This document shows, one piece after another, positions 33,901 to 46,360 of a stretch of 64,000 bases of DNA. The notes under the pieces were generated by a model. That model saw only the letters and a list, made by a program, of their open reading frames with translations. It was not told where the DNA came from and searched no databases. Each line of letters starts with the position of its first letter. The first letter of the stretch is position 1. A program made the translations under genes and the position numbers. Source of the stretch: Mytilus trossulus (Eukaryota; Mollusca; Bivalvia; Mytilida; Mytilidae); assembly GCF_036588685.1 (NCBI RefSeq), contig NC_086378.1, positions 33,581,578 through 33,645,577 on the forward strand. The letters run 5' to 3'.

Positions 33901-36900
33901 ACATTGTATTTCACACATTTCATAACAAAAAAAACAACATATTTTTTCACATGTTTTTGTGTTTTGTTCATAAAAGTTATGTTTGTATACAAATATATAT
34001 TTTACAATCATGTATCTATTGAAAATACACGTGGTCCAAAGACGAAGAGAAACCAATCGACAATCGACAATCTTTTTGGTTTTCGCGTCTGTGCGTCTCT
34101 GAGTAAGATCTAGTGGACTTCTATCTGACGTCTGATAATTGGATAGGAGTAAAATAGGGTGAAAACCTCTATCTCCGTTATCATTCATCTTTTTTTATTA
34201 ATGATATTTTTGATAATATAACTGTTCCAAATAATGAAGATATAGTGAACCTAAATGGACTTTTTAATCTATTTGATACTTTTTCAACATTTACTTGACA
34301 AACTATCAAAATAATGTAGAACATGGAACTTAGAAGTTAACACTAATAAAACTCAAGAAGTTGTGTTCAGAAATGGATGGCAACTTGTAAATAATGGTTT
34401 CATATATATTTAAATAGAACTTTCTATCGCAAATTCCTACGTTTACATTAGAACGTTGCTTCACTTTAACGAGGAATTAAACGTCTGGCTATTAGTTTTC
34501 TTTGGACGAGTTGGGTCATATACCTATACATGTATGCTTTGAGAGAACAATTAGTCTTAGAGGTATTGGTTACGTATTGTTATATATTAACCAGCGTTTG
34601 TGATAATAATTCATAGTCCTATTTATTCCATCTTGGGGGTACGAACAGTGCAATAAGCCATTGTCCTTTATATTCCATCTTTGTGATACGAACAGTGCAA
34701 TAACCCATACGAATACCAATAAGAATACGAAAGTTTGACTTTGATTTGGTTCACATATAACAATACAAATATAAGATTACATAGATTATATTAAAACACA
34801 GAACATGCAGATAAGTTATATAAACATCAAATTATTTCAAATGCATACAAAACAGCGCAAGCATATTGAATAACATGCAAACACTGAAGCATAACTAAAT
34901 ATTTCAGCACACATGAAAAATTAAGCACAAATAAAGATATAACACACAAAAGTCATGTAAAATTTAAGGCAAAATACAAACATGACATGCCCATTGTCCT
35001 TTATATTTCTATAATTAGACTAATGTAAACTCTCGCTCGTGGATTACTCTGTTTTAAAGAGATTTGAACAAAACTAGAAAGGAAACAAACAAAATTTTAC
35101 AACAACCAATTTATGTCGAACCTGGAAGCTCGACATAGGGTTAGTAATCCTGCTTCATCGACGGCGGCAGCGTTAACTAACTTCTTAAAAGTTTTATATT
35201 TTAGAAGATGGAAGACATGGACTTTTTTTTATACTTTGTATATGGATGCCTCATGTTACGACGTTTCCGTCAGTCACATGTCCAATGTCCTTGACCTCAT
35301 TTTCATGGTTCAGTGACTACTTTAAAAAAAAAGTTAAGATTTTTTGTAATGTTAAATGCTCTCTTATTATAAGAAATAGGATAACTGTGTTTTGGTATGT
35401 TCGTACCTTGCAAAGTCTTCATGCCCGTAAAGTCTTCACTTGACCTCGACTTAGTGCTCTGTGTTAAAATGTTGGGTTTTGGTCTGTTTTTCTTAAACTT
35501 TAAGCAACAGGTCAACTATATTTGTTGTATGGAAGAATTAGTAGCTGTACATACCTGCCTGGCATGGTTCATCTGACCTTGACCTCATTTTCATGGTTCA
35601 TTGGTTATTTTTTTTATTTTCTTGGTTAATGTTAAGATTATGTGACAGTTGTAATAAAGCTTTATATTTAAGACTACATTGTATCAACATTATATCAATG
35701 ATTAGTAAAGAAGGCGAGACATTCCAGCGTGTGCACTCTTGTTATCATATATGTTTGTGAACTCGAAAGGTGATGATACATAAACATGTGCATAAATATA
35801 CGAAAATGAGATATGATAGCAGAACAGACAACTTTCCATCAAAGTCACAATTTATAAATTAACCCATCATAGGTCAAATTAATGCCATCAACACGGAGCC
35901 ATAGCTCACACCGAACAGCATACTATAAAGGGCCCAATAATTACTTTGATAGAACAATTCAAAGGAGAAAACCAAATGGTATAATCTATATAAAAAAAAC
36001 AAGAAACGAGAAACACTTATGAACCATACCAACAAACGACAACTACTTAACATCAGATTCCAGGTACTTTTATCTATCGTTTCAAGGTTGTAAGTATAGA
36101 TCTTGTTTCCATTATTCGTTGTCGAAACATCACATACTACGTCTCGATATAAACAATGAGATAAACGAAAAATTTGTGGCTATCTAAAAAGTTACTTAAG
36201 AGCAATCGAAATTTTGAAGATTTATAAATGGCGATAGATTGACGCATTGCTTATGTTTTCATTAGTAAAAACTGCGCTCCTTAGTTATGATAGGCATTTG
36301 TTTGACCTTCCATATACTTTCCTACTGTAACCTTAAGACAGACAAAGGCCATAGATTTTAACAGTTGGTGTGTGGTTATTTTCTGACAAGAACACGATAT
36401 ATAGGATTCACACCGAATACTTGCTGGCTAAAATAACATGTATAGATTGTCACTTGACGTTACATAAACAACAATTTGAACCATTAACTTTACAATAGTC
36501 CTTAATATGCATGTAATACTTGGTTAACATTATGCAGCCATAAATTACAATTATCGCTCCTAAAAGTCTTAATATAACAGGAAAAACAGTAATAAAATCG
36601 TTATTTCGAAACTCTTATGAAACATGTCCTGTCTATTGAACTGTGAAAAAAAAATACATTCCAAATGCAGAAAATAGAAATGTTGACTGAAAAATCGGCG
36701 ATGTTGGAATCTTTGCATGTAGATGTCATGTATGTTTCTTGGTTATTTTTCAAATTCATTGGCTGAAATTGATAAGTTAAAGTTCTTTGCGTTGCAAGTG
36801 ATTGAGAGATAAAACAATTGTAAGGGAACCTAGTGTCTAGTCTTGTTTTGCGGTTAGTCGGAGGCTCAACAAATTTAGGGTAACAATTATTTAAAATGTT

Positions 36901-37106
36901 CCTCTGGATGCTATCTTTTGATTGTAAGAAGCTTATATCCAAGTTTGGTAAAACTCAAGGATTGTTTTGAATCTTATACATGTTTTAAATACTTTACATG
37001 CAGATTGTATGATAAGTTAACGTGAATGAAAAAAGTCTCAGATAAGGGATGATTAGTACAAGAAACAGTATTATTGAGAAATAAAGCACTTTAATCATCA
37101 TTACAG

Positions 37107-37172
37107 GACGGGGAAACAGTATTACAATTGGCATCTCAGAAAGGATACTTTGAGTTATTTATCTATCAGCGG
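37107..37172 (+). pseudogene. Inverted, shortened ankyrin exon in unit B
   Basis: Duplicate of the plus-strand 22-codon ankyrin remnant in unit A, with the same acceptor and donor. Its presence in both units shows the inversion predates the recent 6.9-kb duplication. Confidence 0.65.
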
Positions 37173-37729
37173 GTAATATAGAACCACACACACGACCAAT
37201 CATACCTCGCTTCAGTTTTCTAATGATCGTGTTTAGTCTATAAGAATCGAAATAACTCATAGAAACCATAGATGTGTTGTAAATGTCGATGAATTTTTTT
37301 TTAAGTATATTTTTAGCGTCCATTGGCAAAAGATAGAGATCAGATTATCTATGCCGAGAACATATCAATGTGATTTACATTTGAAATCGGAAGTACCGAT
37401 CTTCTGTTTTGATTTAAACGGTATTGCTGTCAGAACGATTGTAGACTCATGTAAAATGCTTACAAAACGGCTCAATTTTAACATTTAAACTTTTAACATC
37501 GCTCCGTCATCGATATACACTGTATCTAATTGCACATGTTCTACACGTGCCTAACTGAATGTCCATTAGTTTATTGATTGGTTGTTTGATTCATATAATG
37601 AAGTAATTTAGTTTTCTTGTGTTCACCATTTTAAGTCCTTTTAGATTTGAATACATTAACGAAAAATGCTCCTAACCTTGAGAGTGCAGTAATCTAAAAC
37701 TTAACACAAACATAATGCAAAAATGTTAC

Positions 37730-37834
37730 CTTTGCTGTTTTAACCATGGGATCCATTCCTTTTTCTTCTATCAGCCATTTTGTAAACTCAAAGTTTCCGC
37801 TCTGAGCTGCCAAATGTAATACTGTTTCCCCTTC
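37730..37834 (-). CDS. Ankyrin-repeat exon (105 bp, phase 0), unit B, first visible in gene order
   Basis: The sequence matches the exon at 30812-30916, with the same acceptor (ttacag) and donor (gtaac). As the gene runs on the minus strand, this is the most 5' exon visible. Any promoter and start codon lie beyond the gap at 40272 or elsewhere. If the 6.9-kb duplication is real, this repeat is a new in-frame addition to the protein; if it is an assembly duplicate, it is the same exon seen twice. Confidence 0.8.
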
Positions 37835-38227
37835 CTGTAATGATGATTAAAGTTTTATATTTCTCAATAATACTGTTTCTTGTTCTAATCATCAATTATC
37901 TGAGTACAAGAGGATGTGTGTCTATGTTGGTTTAACTAGATGTTTGCAACATTTTATGTCATTGAACAGCCAATATGACAAAACAGAATGTCCATATCAA
38001 ATCCTTTACGAATCGAAAAAAATCCCAAAGGATATAATTATTCCCGGAGTTTTATCTCTTTTATGATAAAAAAAAATAAACAGCAGCGCCACGATTCTAT
38101 TTCAAATATAATTATATTATCAATCTGTACAAATGAAGAGAACGACGTGCAATCATTGTAAATTCTTTTCGTAATCTCCGGAATTTTCAAAACACTGTTA
38201 TTGTTTACCCAAACTGTACAACCTGAA

Positions 38228-40271
38228 TATTTTAGAAATAATGTTTTCTCAAATTTACATCAAATCTTGTGTGATAAGCTGTAACTGTTTTGGTTATAAA
38301 TATATATCACATGAATCACTGATCAAAACAGAATGAAGGAGTTTTTACATTTACATTGGTATTCTACATAACCAATAATATAATCCGAACACTTGTTTGA
38401 TGTCCATATAACCTTTCTAATTAGCAACATGATTTTGTGTAAATACGGTATAAAAGAACCTATAATCAGACTGAGGAGAAGATATATATTTTTACAAAGG
38501 TTATGGCTTCCCTGTCACATCAATTTGTTTTCTTTGTTTCTTTTATATGCATCAGACAATAATGGTATTAATCCATTTTGTAATATCACAATAAAACTTG
38601 TGTCACTAGGTTGACGCTTTCGTATAAACATTTTAAACAAAATAGACATCAAACTATTCAGAGGTCAAAAGAGAACAAAATCTCGACTGTCATTCCGTAT
38701 CCCTAGAAATAAAGATCGTGAAAGAACATGAAATGGTAGTCAAACAATGCAATCATATAGTGAACGATCTGGCTACGCTTCGTGGGTGTAAAAAATATAA
38801 TTCAACTTCTAAACGTTTTATGAATCACTATTTTTCGGAATTTGTCAAAGAACTTTGAAATAACGACAAAAAATTACTTGTATTTCGATTTCGATTTTAA
38901 CGTATGAAAGCAAACTAAAGCAAAGTAAAGGTATTTCTATCATACTGTTACACGATAGCCATGCATTAATTGTATTGTATCGAATGTAGGGTGATTGGTT
39001 ACCAGCGCAAACTATTACATATCGATGATCACTTAGTTGATCGAAGGGTTCAATGTAAAATATTAAAGTAAGATTCATTTAAAATACAGTTCATTACCCT
39101 ACACTTATAACATGTAGCTCTAATATTTAAACGTTCGTGTTGAGTAAGGTAAAGACTAACCTTAATTTACATTGTTTTGTTCGGCTTAGCTGACAGGGTG
39201 AGCGTTTGTCGGCAATATGCTAAATTATGACTACCAGAAGACATTGTTTCGAACAGGGGCCGATCTTAAATACATGTTTTACAATTTTACTCAAAAATAG
39301 TGTTTGATTGTAGGAAACATGTGAATGTCATTGATATTATGATGTGATGAAATACATGCGGCTGTTTTCTGAAACATGCTTTGATGTCGGGTTTAAGGAA
39401 TGCTCTGCTTTTAATAATACAATCTTTCCTCTTGATTGCATATCATGTAATATTGTTCGTTGAAATATGATCATTATTTGTCTACGTAACTCTTTTTCGA
39501 CACAAGAAAGATTTATTCATTTTTTTTGTTACTTTCATTAAATAAAATGTCCTAATCGTATTCGTTAATTGTCTTTATGAAACTTTTGAGTTCATGTTTG
39601 CAAACAGTACGGATGTGAATAAAGGATAAAATACATTATGGAAACTAATTCCTCTGGGGTGTAGTATACACTGATATTTTATCCTAATGCTCTCTTTTGA
39701 TAATTTACACTCGGAAAGAGCATTGTGCACTTCTTGTGCAATTAAATATATACAGCTACTAAAGTATAGTAGGGGATATTAGGTTTGTATTTTATTTGGG
39801 GAAGGGGTTACTGTTCCCAGGCAATGCTAATTAGAGTATTTGTAGTATAATTCATTTTACTGATTTATTACAACTGTCCTTTAGTTTTCTTACCCATCAA
39901 GTTTAATAAATATAATTCATCTGAAAAAGGTCCACAACTCTGGAAGGAAAAATCAAAATTTCCCCCCAAAATATACAGAGTATATGACAATCATTAAAAA
40001 CAAAAGTGTAAAGTTTGAATTTATTTTCATAGTGATAAAATCTTTAATTTTGGATTTGATATCCTCTCAATATAACATAAATCACCTTTTTCATACTATT
40101 CTGTTATATTACTATCTTACCACGATAAACACATATTCTTCAAAGATATCTTGATATAATTTCGAGCCATCTTTTCGTACTATTTATTCGCCTTACTATG
40201 CTATTTTGTCAGAATACTATATCATACTAATACTTCTTTGAACGACGTATAGCTATAATAGTAATACTTAA
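38228..40271. repeat. Tandem segment unit C, cut by the assembly gap
   Basis: It matches 31310-33353 at an offset of 6918 with very few differences and ends exactly at the run of N, before the point where its own ankyrin exon would be expected. Confidence 0.8.
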
Positions 40272-40371
40272 NNNNNNNNNNNNNNNNNNNNNNNNNNNNN
40301 NNNNNNNNNNNNNNNNNNNNNNNNNNNNNNNNNNNNNNNNNNNNNNNNNNNNNNNNNNNNNNNNNNNNNNN
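40272..40371. other. Assembly gap, 100 N
   Basis: Exactly 100 N, the conventional placeholder for a join of unknown size. Adjacency of the sequences on each side is not proven. Confidence 0.99.
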
Positions 40372-41080
40372 ATATACTTTTTCAATTCGTTCATGTCCGT
40401 TAGAAGTCCATTTATTTCCGTTTCATGTCCGTTCATCGTCTGTCATATCAGTCGACACCCGTTCTGTCCGGTGGAAAATCTTGAGCCTGTTTAAAACTTT
40501 GAACGGGCGTTCAGCAGATGAACTGTCCGTTGAACATCCGGTAGTCGTCGGTTTTTTTTTACCGTACTCGCCCGTTCCGTTTATATTTCATATTCGTTAC
40601 TAAATTGTCCGTTATTCATGCGTTAGAGGTCCGCTATACTAATTCAACAACAGACTCCTACCGTACGCATAACGGATGAAACAGATGATCATGGTGAACG
40701 GATGTGAAACGGCATTTTGAAGAATAAACCAAAACCAGTTACACAGAAACTGCTGGAATATTTTTGCATTTTACATGTCATTTTATTGTGGTCTTTTTTT
40801 TTCGCATACTAGCATCTTGGTTATCCGTTTTATCAGCTACACTTCCGTTAGATTTTCGCTTTATGAGGAACTCTTCCGTTGGATGTACGATCGAAATCTG
40901 TTCTTTCCGGTATGTTTCCGTTTCTCGTACATTGCATATGTGTGTCTGTTATGCATTTGTTAAGCGTCCGTTTTATTTGGTTATTACACCAACGGATTCC
41001 TTACGGATAACAATTTTGTCAACGGAAAACTTTAATGGTTGCTATCCTTTAAGGGTTGACCACAGCTTTATTTACGCGTC
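40372..41080. repeat. TCCGTT/AACGGA-rich region, copy 1 (starts at the gap)
   Basis: Hexamers TCCGTT and AACGGA recur many times over ~700 bp. The open frames here (for example 40764-41084) are a by-product, since TCCGTT repeats avoid stops in some frames. Full-length versions are at 48130-49690 and 56742-58304. Confidence 0.8.
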
Positions 41081-41794
41081 CTGATTTCATAACAATAGTC
41101 TTTTTTCATATTACCGACTTTTGACCCAGGATCATATAACTTGTCGACAGGTTACCTTCTATTTGGCAGACCGTTCTGGTACTCGGTCAGGCAAGAGCCA
41201 CTAAAAGAACTAAAATCCAAAATAAAACCGATGCAATTTTTTTTTATTTATTTTAATTTTTGATGGGGGGTTTGTCGCTATTTTCTTATGATTTCGTCAT
41301 GTATAGGTAACATTTATCGGTTAATTTCCCTCCAGATTGTACCTTTATTAAGTTTATTCTATTTCTATATGTTGTTTTTACTTGACCAGGCAGGTACCAG
41401 GATTTCCGACCACAGATCAGGTACTGATTAAACACGCTATGAATAAAACTACAATATAACTTGTAAAATGCAAAGATGCAATAAGTCCGCCTAGACCAAA
41501 ATATCAAAAAAATGTTTGACTGATCTCCTTAAACTTTGAATAAAAAGAAAAAAAGGAAAAGAATAGCTTTGTACCTTCATCTATGTGAGGATCTATATGC
41601 TTTGCTTTGTACAATACAATACTGAATAAATAGAAGAAAAATGACCCAAAACTAAAGAATTGAAAATAATGGGTTGCAAAAGTATTAAACTAAAAAAAAG
41701 TAACACAGAGCCGGTTACAGAAAGCCTGTAATTCTGTGGTTGTCGTTTGTTTATGTGTTACATACTTGTTTTCGTTCTTTTGGTTTTTTTTCAT

Positions 41795-41990
41795 ATAAAT
41801 AAGCCCGTTAGTTTTCTCGTTGGAATTGTTTTACATTGTCATTTTGGGTCCTTATGTAGCTGACTATGGGGTATTGCTTTGTTCATTGCTGAAGGCCATA
41901 CAGCTACCTATAATGGGGGGGGCTGTGACATGTTGGTCTCTTGTGGAGAGTTAACTCATCGGCAATCATACCATGTCTTCATTTTTATAT
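41795..41990 (+). repeat. ~190-bp interspersed repeat, left copy in the 8.6-kb unit
   Basis: Diverged plus-oriented member with gcccgttagttttctcg, gtagctgactatggggta and cggcaatcataccatg. Repeated at ~50409-50604 and ~59021-59216. The inverted partner in the same unit is at 47284. Confidence 0.75.
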
Positions 41991-42632
41991 AACAGCTTTT
42001 AAGGTTCACGTATTGAATTTCTTTTACAAAAAATCATTAATTGACTTAATTTCTACACATTTGCATTTGAACTTTAGCCTAAAACTATCTCTTATCTACA
42101 CAAAAAAAACAGCACCTTAGATTGGAACTTCCAGTTGGTGACTAAGCATGTTGTCTTTCGGGAGAAATGAGAAGAACATTCCTTAAACAACAACATTTCA
42201 CCCCACATTGAACAGTACTTTCAGTACTTTCATTAAGTAAACAATCAATGTCAGTTTCTAATTCTTATAGAACAAAACCAATATAAAACAATGCATCTTA
42301 ATTAAACAATTATCTAATAATTACTGCCAAACAAGCACTTGGGTTTATGATTGCATTTTTTTTCAAAAGCAACTTGTATGCCGTCTTAGAGACAACAAAT
42401 CAAAACAAATTAATAATCGAGCAGTGTCATCACCATGTATGACAGGTTGGTTAAAGACGCATTTAATGAATAATAATTTAATTGTTGATGTAACTCGAAA
42501 CGATCTTCTGATTGGCTGACGTTATTTTGTTACATGAGCCTATGGACATAATTTAGTCATGTGACCGTGACGTCATCAACGTTTTTTCATGCTTTTCTAC
42601 GGTTTAAAATGGAACTTAGAATTAAATTATAA

Positions 42633-42785
42633 GAAATGACTGTAATATTTTTTCTGTCTATTCGAAATAACATTAAAAAAATGTGGTGCACACTGTTGAA
42701 TAACACGCAACCCACGTTATTCAATGTGCACCAATTTTTTTATGTTATTTCTTCATAGACAGAAAAATATAACAGTCATTCCTTT
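42633..42785. repeat. Foldback (hairpin) element, ~75-bp arms, copy 1
   Basis: The left arm (gaaatgactgtaatatt...gtggtgcaca) pairs with the right arm (tgtgcacca...tataacagtcattcc) around a short centre near 42705. It ends a few bases before the recombinase frame. Copies at 51247-51399 and 59859-60011. Confidence 0.85.
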
Positions 42786-42791
42786 ATTAAT

Positions 42792-43022
42792 TTGTATCAA
42801 GGAGAAACATCCAACAGTAGAAGATGCGGTTGTGCAATTACTTTAAGAATGGTAGGAGTCGATAATCAAGTGATCAATCAACACGTGGGTTGGAGTTCCA
42901 AGGGAATGATAGACCATTATGCACATGTTGTAAAATTAATGAGCACCGAAGGTCCAGCTAGCATTTGGGATAAGAGTCGTCTTTCTTCGATAAAGTTTCA
43001 CAAAACTTTGTCAGTAATTTGA
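42792..43022 (+). pseudogene. Tyrosine recombinase C-terminal fragment, copy 1
   Basis: The 76-codon frame shows catalytic boxes of the tyrosine recombinase fold: SRRCGCAITLRMVG (arginine box, normally HxxR, here NSRR), HVGWSSKGM (the H/W position), and HYAHV with the candidate nucleophile tyrosine. The N-terminal half with the first catalytic arginine is absent. The foldback element lies immediately upstream and the frame has no good ATG start, so this is either a 3' exon or a truncated relic. The pattern resembles Crypton-like or other eukaryotic recombinases that cut and rejoin DNA through a phosphotyrosine link. The His-to-Asn change argues against activity. Confidence 0.5.
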
Positions 43023-43306
43023 AAGTTTAAATTTTGAATTTGTTTTATTAAATTTTGAAAACGTGATAATTATTTACACGCACTTTTTTCAGACGTTATG
43101 AATAACTGTATTTCAAGAAAGGAGAAAACTTAAACATTTAATTAAGGTAAATTTGATTTGTTCATAACTATTTTATGTATACTTTATATTATAAGTATTG
43201 GATAGTGAAAACTGTATTAAATGAGTTTAGTTTGTTTCGGTATGTTTATTATTTTACACACAGTTGCACGGTTTTTGGTTTGTTGTCCTTCGTATCTAAC
43301 ATATGA

Positions 43307-43364
43307 GAGGTACCGGGGTGAACTTGTAAAATTCCGCTATTACAAGTTCATCCTTGGGTGCCTC
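43307..43364. repeat. Hairpin 1 downstream of the recombinase fragment
   Basis: Arms of ~23 bases (gaggtaccggggtgaacttg / caagttcatccttgggtgcctc) around attccgcta. Copies at ~51921-51978 and ~60533-60590. Confidence 0.8.
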
Positions 43365-43410
43365 GAATAAATAGATAACGCGGTCATCTTGTGTTCTGGT
43401 TTGTTGATTG

Positions 43411-43505
43411 TAACCCGAATAATTCAGTCGTTATATTCCGCTGCTCTACGAAGGCTTCGTGTGGGAGAACATCGGACACGGAAAAGGCTTGAATTATTCG
43501 AGTTA
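43411..43505. repeat. Hairpin 2 downstream of the recombinase fragment
   Basis: Outer arms taacccgaataattca / tgaattattcgagtta pair at nearly all positions, and an inner cgaaggcttcg stem lies between. It shares the attccgct phrase after its left arm with hairpin 1. Copies at ~52025-52119 and ~60637-60731. Confidence 0.8.
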
Positions 43506-44335
43506 TGTTGATTGGAGTTTGCAGTGAAGGTCATAAGCAATATGGAATATGACAATGACATGCCCTGTGTGTTAATTTTCATCAAGTGGGTAAAGATTGT
43601 TAGGAAACGTATGGTATAATCAGCATTATATCATGTAACTATTTCCCTTTCATAACGGTATAACGGTATACTATTAGGTATAAATGGTTGTCTATTCAAG
43701 CGGCCCGTAGCTACAGCTAATCCTTCTCGAGACAATGAATGGCTGGTTAGGTGATATTTTCTCCAAAAACAATTCTGGGATTGCTAGCGCCCTCTATTCA
43801 TTAACTATGCCCCCCCCCCCCTTTATCTGATATGTTTCGTCTACGTATGTTCGACAAACGGTCTTCTTTCGTATAAATGGTCTAGATGACGCTTTCTGAA
43901 AGGGACATCAAATAAACCAATTTGCAAATAAAATTACTATTTTAACGGATCTACGAAAACATGCCACTTGCTCTAAATGTATTTGCATTTTTGGATAATT
44001 TTTATGAATTACAAATTTACGTATTTATGACAAATATGAAATTGATTTAATTCGGAATTGAGAGAATCAGTGACAACAAGTCGATCCATGGGAATCGTGT
44101 GTATGTACAATTATACCAAACGCGTCCGTTATCATGTGTCAGTCACTCGGAATGAAACGCTACATGATAATTGTTTTAAATGATACATTAAGACATTAAT
44201 TAAAACATATTGTATTTCCAATTCTGAGCCCTTGTGTGATATACATTCTTGTTATCTTATTTCAACCAACTGCCAAAACGTTTAGCTTTTCTTCAATCAC
44301 TTGAATAGTATACCATTATTATATATATATAACAT

Positions 44336-44578
44336 CTAAACGTTTACTTCTGCATATGCTGAATTAATCAAACTGTTTGGTTTTGATTCCCATAGATGTA
44401 ACAAGTGATACAAATTAGAGTTGTATCCCTTTGTCCAGTGAAACGTGTATCGAAATTGTTCTCCCTTATGTTTACTGTCAAACAGATCACACGATAAACA
44501 ATCTAGAACGGACAGCTTATGCTTATTTGATACCCAGTAGATCCTGGACTTCATGTTTCGGATATTTCGAATACGCAA
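44336..44578 (-). other. Unclassified 80-codon open frame, copy 1
   Basis: The minus-strand frame is fairly balanced in composition (YWVSNKHKLSVLDCL, FRYTFHWTKGYNSNLYHLLH). I recognise no family, and an equally long frame overlaps it on the plus strand. Repeated identically at 52948-53190 and 61560-61802. The identity reflects recent DNA duplication and not selection. Coding status is unknown. Confidence 0.2.
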
Positions 44579-45121
44579 AAGCCGAAATCATATTCTCTCG
44601 TTTTTCTAATCAACTAAGAAGAGCTGTCAATCTTTGTAAAATTATATGTTTTTTCAAAATATTTATTAAATAATATCAACGAAATTTAAGGCAAAATGTA
44701 ACTACAAAAATAAATAGACTAGTGTCTTCATAATGGTGTTCTGAAGTCCATGTGAAGTAGTCTTTACAATAACAAATAAAGGATAAGATAAAATAATACC
44801 TGTGTAATAGTATACGAAATAAAACGATACAGAGAAATTTTGCATGAAAATAACATAGCAAAAAATACATATAGGGCTGTATGTTCGGTATTATTATAGA
44901 AATGCGACCAGAAAATATTTATTCAGTTTGTAATGTATGAGTATTGGCATGTTGTAAGAAATTATTATAAAACGCATTTTTCCTTCAATAATTCGCACAC
45001 GTATTGTGTCCCGATGTATCTTGTAAAGTTTAACAAAAAAATGACATTATTAAAAATTAAATTTTGATAGATAGAGGCTCGTAATGGAACTTGAAGTCAA
45101 CCAGAGAAACTCATTCAGAGA

Positions 45122-45378
45122 GTTTAATTTTGGATACAATTATTGACCAATAAATTATACATGTATTTGACAAACAACCCGTCTAACTTAGCTATAAGTC
45201 TTAGTGTAACGTCCAACAGCCGTGCAGACTTGGTATACGTATTTATAGCGCGAACGTCGAAGAGAGCACCTGGATTGAACTTTTTTTTCTGAATTGACCA
45301 ATTACGCGTTAGTTCTCTTCTAATGTTTCTAGCAAAATGATTTTTTAGGCGGAATTTTATTTCGTCTGCTAGAAGTTC
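45122..45378 (-). other. Unclassified 85-codon open frame, possible exon, copy 1
   Basis: The minus-strand frame has a protein-like composition: FRLKNHFARNIRRELTRNW, FNPGALFDVRAINTYTKSAR, LLDVTLRLIAKLDGLFVKY. There is no ATG at its start, and a plausible acceptor (aacttctag) precedes ADEIKF. No family is recognised. Copies at 53736-53992 and 62348-62594, the last cut by the gap. It could be an exon of a gene carried by the unit. Confidence 0.25.
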
Positions 45379-46360
45379 TCAAAGGATTTAGACAAATTAC
45401 CCGCAAATCTCATTCCTGAAATAGAAACTTAGCATAACGGACTTTACATAACAATTGTAAGTTTATTATTCTTATAAAATTTAAATATTTGAGTGGTAAT
45501 ACAGGATGCAATAGTAATTTATCAAGAAGCACAGGGACGCAGACCATATTTTATTTATTTTGATGATGCAGCATTGTATTTATAATAGCTTGGTAGTTAT
45601 ATAAGAGGCAAACTCCAAAAACCCGGATTCTACTCTCAGTGAAAATAAATGATAGTAGATTTCAGTGCACTAGTTATTTTACGTTATCAATGTTTGTTCT
45701 TTGATTTCAAAATGTTGTTTTGAATTGTTAGAGTTGTTTATAACTTTATGACGATAGAAATCAACTGTTGACGTTATCATATTAGTGAGAGCTGCTAAGA
45801 GTTCAGTCACAAATAGTACATGCACATTAATATACCTGTTATCAATTATGCCCTGCTTATTCTCTCAACGCAGCTAGAAAATCCTTAACCCAGAAAACGC
45901 GTTAAAAGAACACCCAATTCTGATGCTAGAATAGGTAAAAGAAGAAACTGTAAGCAAAATGACGATGATCATCATAAACACTAAAAGGGCAATTAGCAGT
46001 TAGTTATATGTATTTGCCTTCGCGATTATATACATGATTTCATGCAGCCGGTCGTAACATTTTTTTGTTCGTGATTAATTGCATTGATAAATCGAATAAT
46101 ATGTGGTTTGCAGAAAGAAACTGACTTTTAACCAACAACCTACATCGTTCACCTCCAAAAGCTGACGCGAGACAAACAAGACTCTCATAAGATGAATACC
46201 AGTTGTTTGTGTAATACTCTAATTTTATTAAAGTTACGCAACTCCATTTGATATTTCTTAACTTTTATTCCATACAGTATAAAATTCGCAAAATAAGTTC
46301 AAAATCAAATACCTTTTTTGAGATTTTAGACATAATCGGAAATAATATTTTAACAGTTAT

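Larger units (their letters stand above)
31310..38228. repeat. Tandem segment unit B (6918 bp)
   Basis: A full-length unit. Its second half is almost identical to unit A from 29150 onward, and its first part (31310-33353) to unit C (38228-40271), with only a handful of substitutions in about 4 kb (for example 30493/37411 and 32413/39331). It contains the ankyrin exon at 37730-37834 and the inverted exon relic at 37107-37172. Frames such as 36601-36942 (113 codons, minus) recur only because the DNA is duplicated and are not evidence of genes. Confidence 0.8.

Noticed and set aside
36601..36942. 113-codon minus-strand frame conserved with 29683-30024
   Set aside because: The two copies are identical because the surrounding 6.9 kb is duplicated. 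No motif, splice context or homology is visible.
40764..41084. 106-codon and overlapping 62-codon frames (also at 48733-49217, 49378-49698, 57345-57829 and 57990-58310)
   Set aside because: They are translations of the TCCGTT/AACGGA repeat field. The resemblance between frames in the two halves follows from the DNA repeat and not from a protein.
44431..44673. 80-codon plus-strand frame opposite the 44336-44578 frame
   Set aside because: It mirrors the minus-strand frame and has no motif. At most one of the pair could be coding, and neither is supported.
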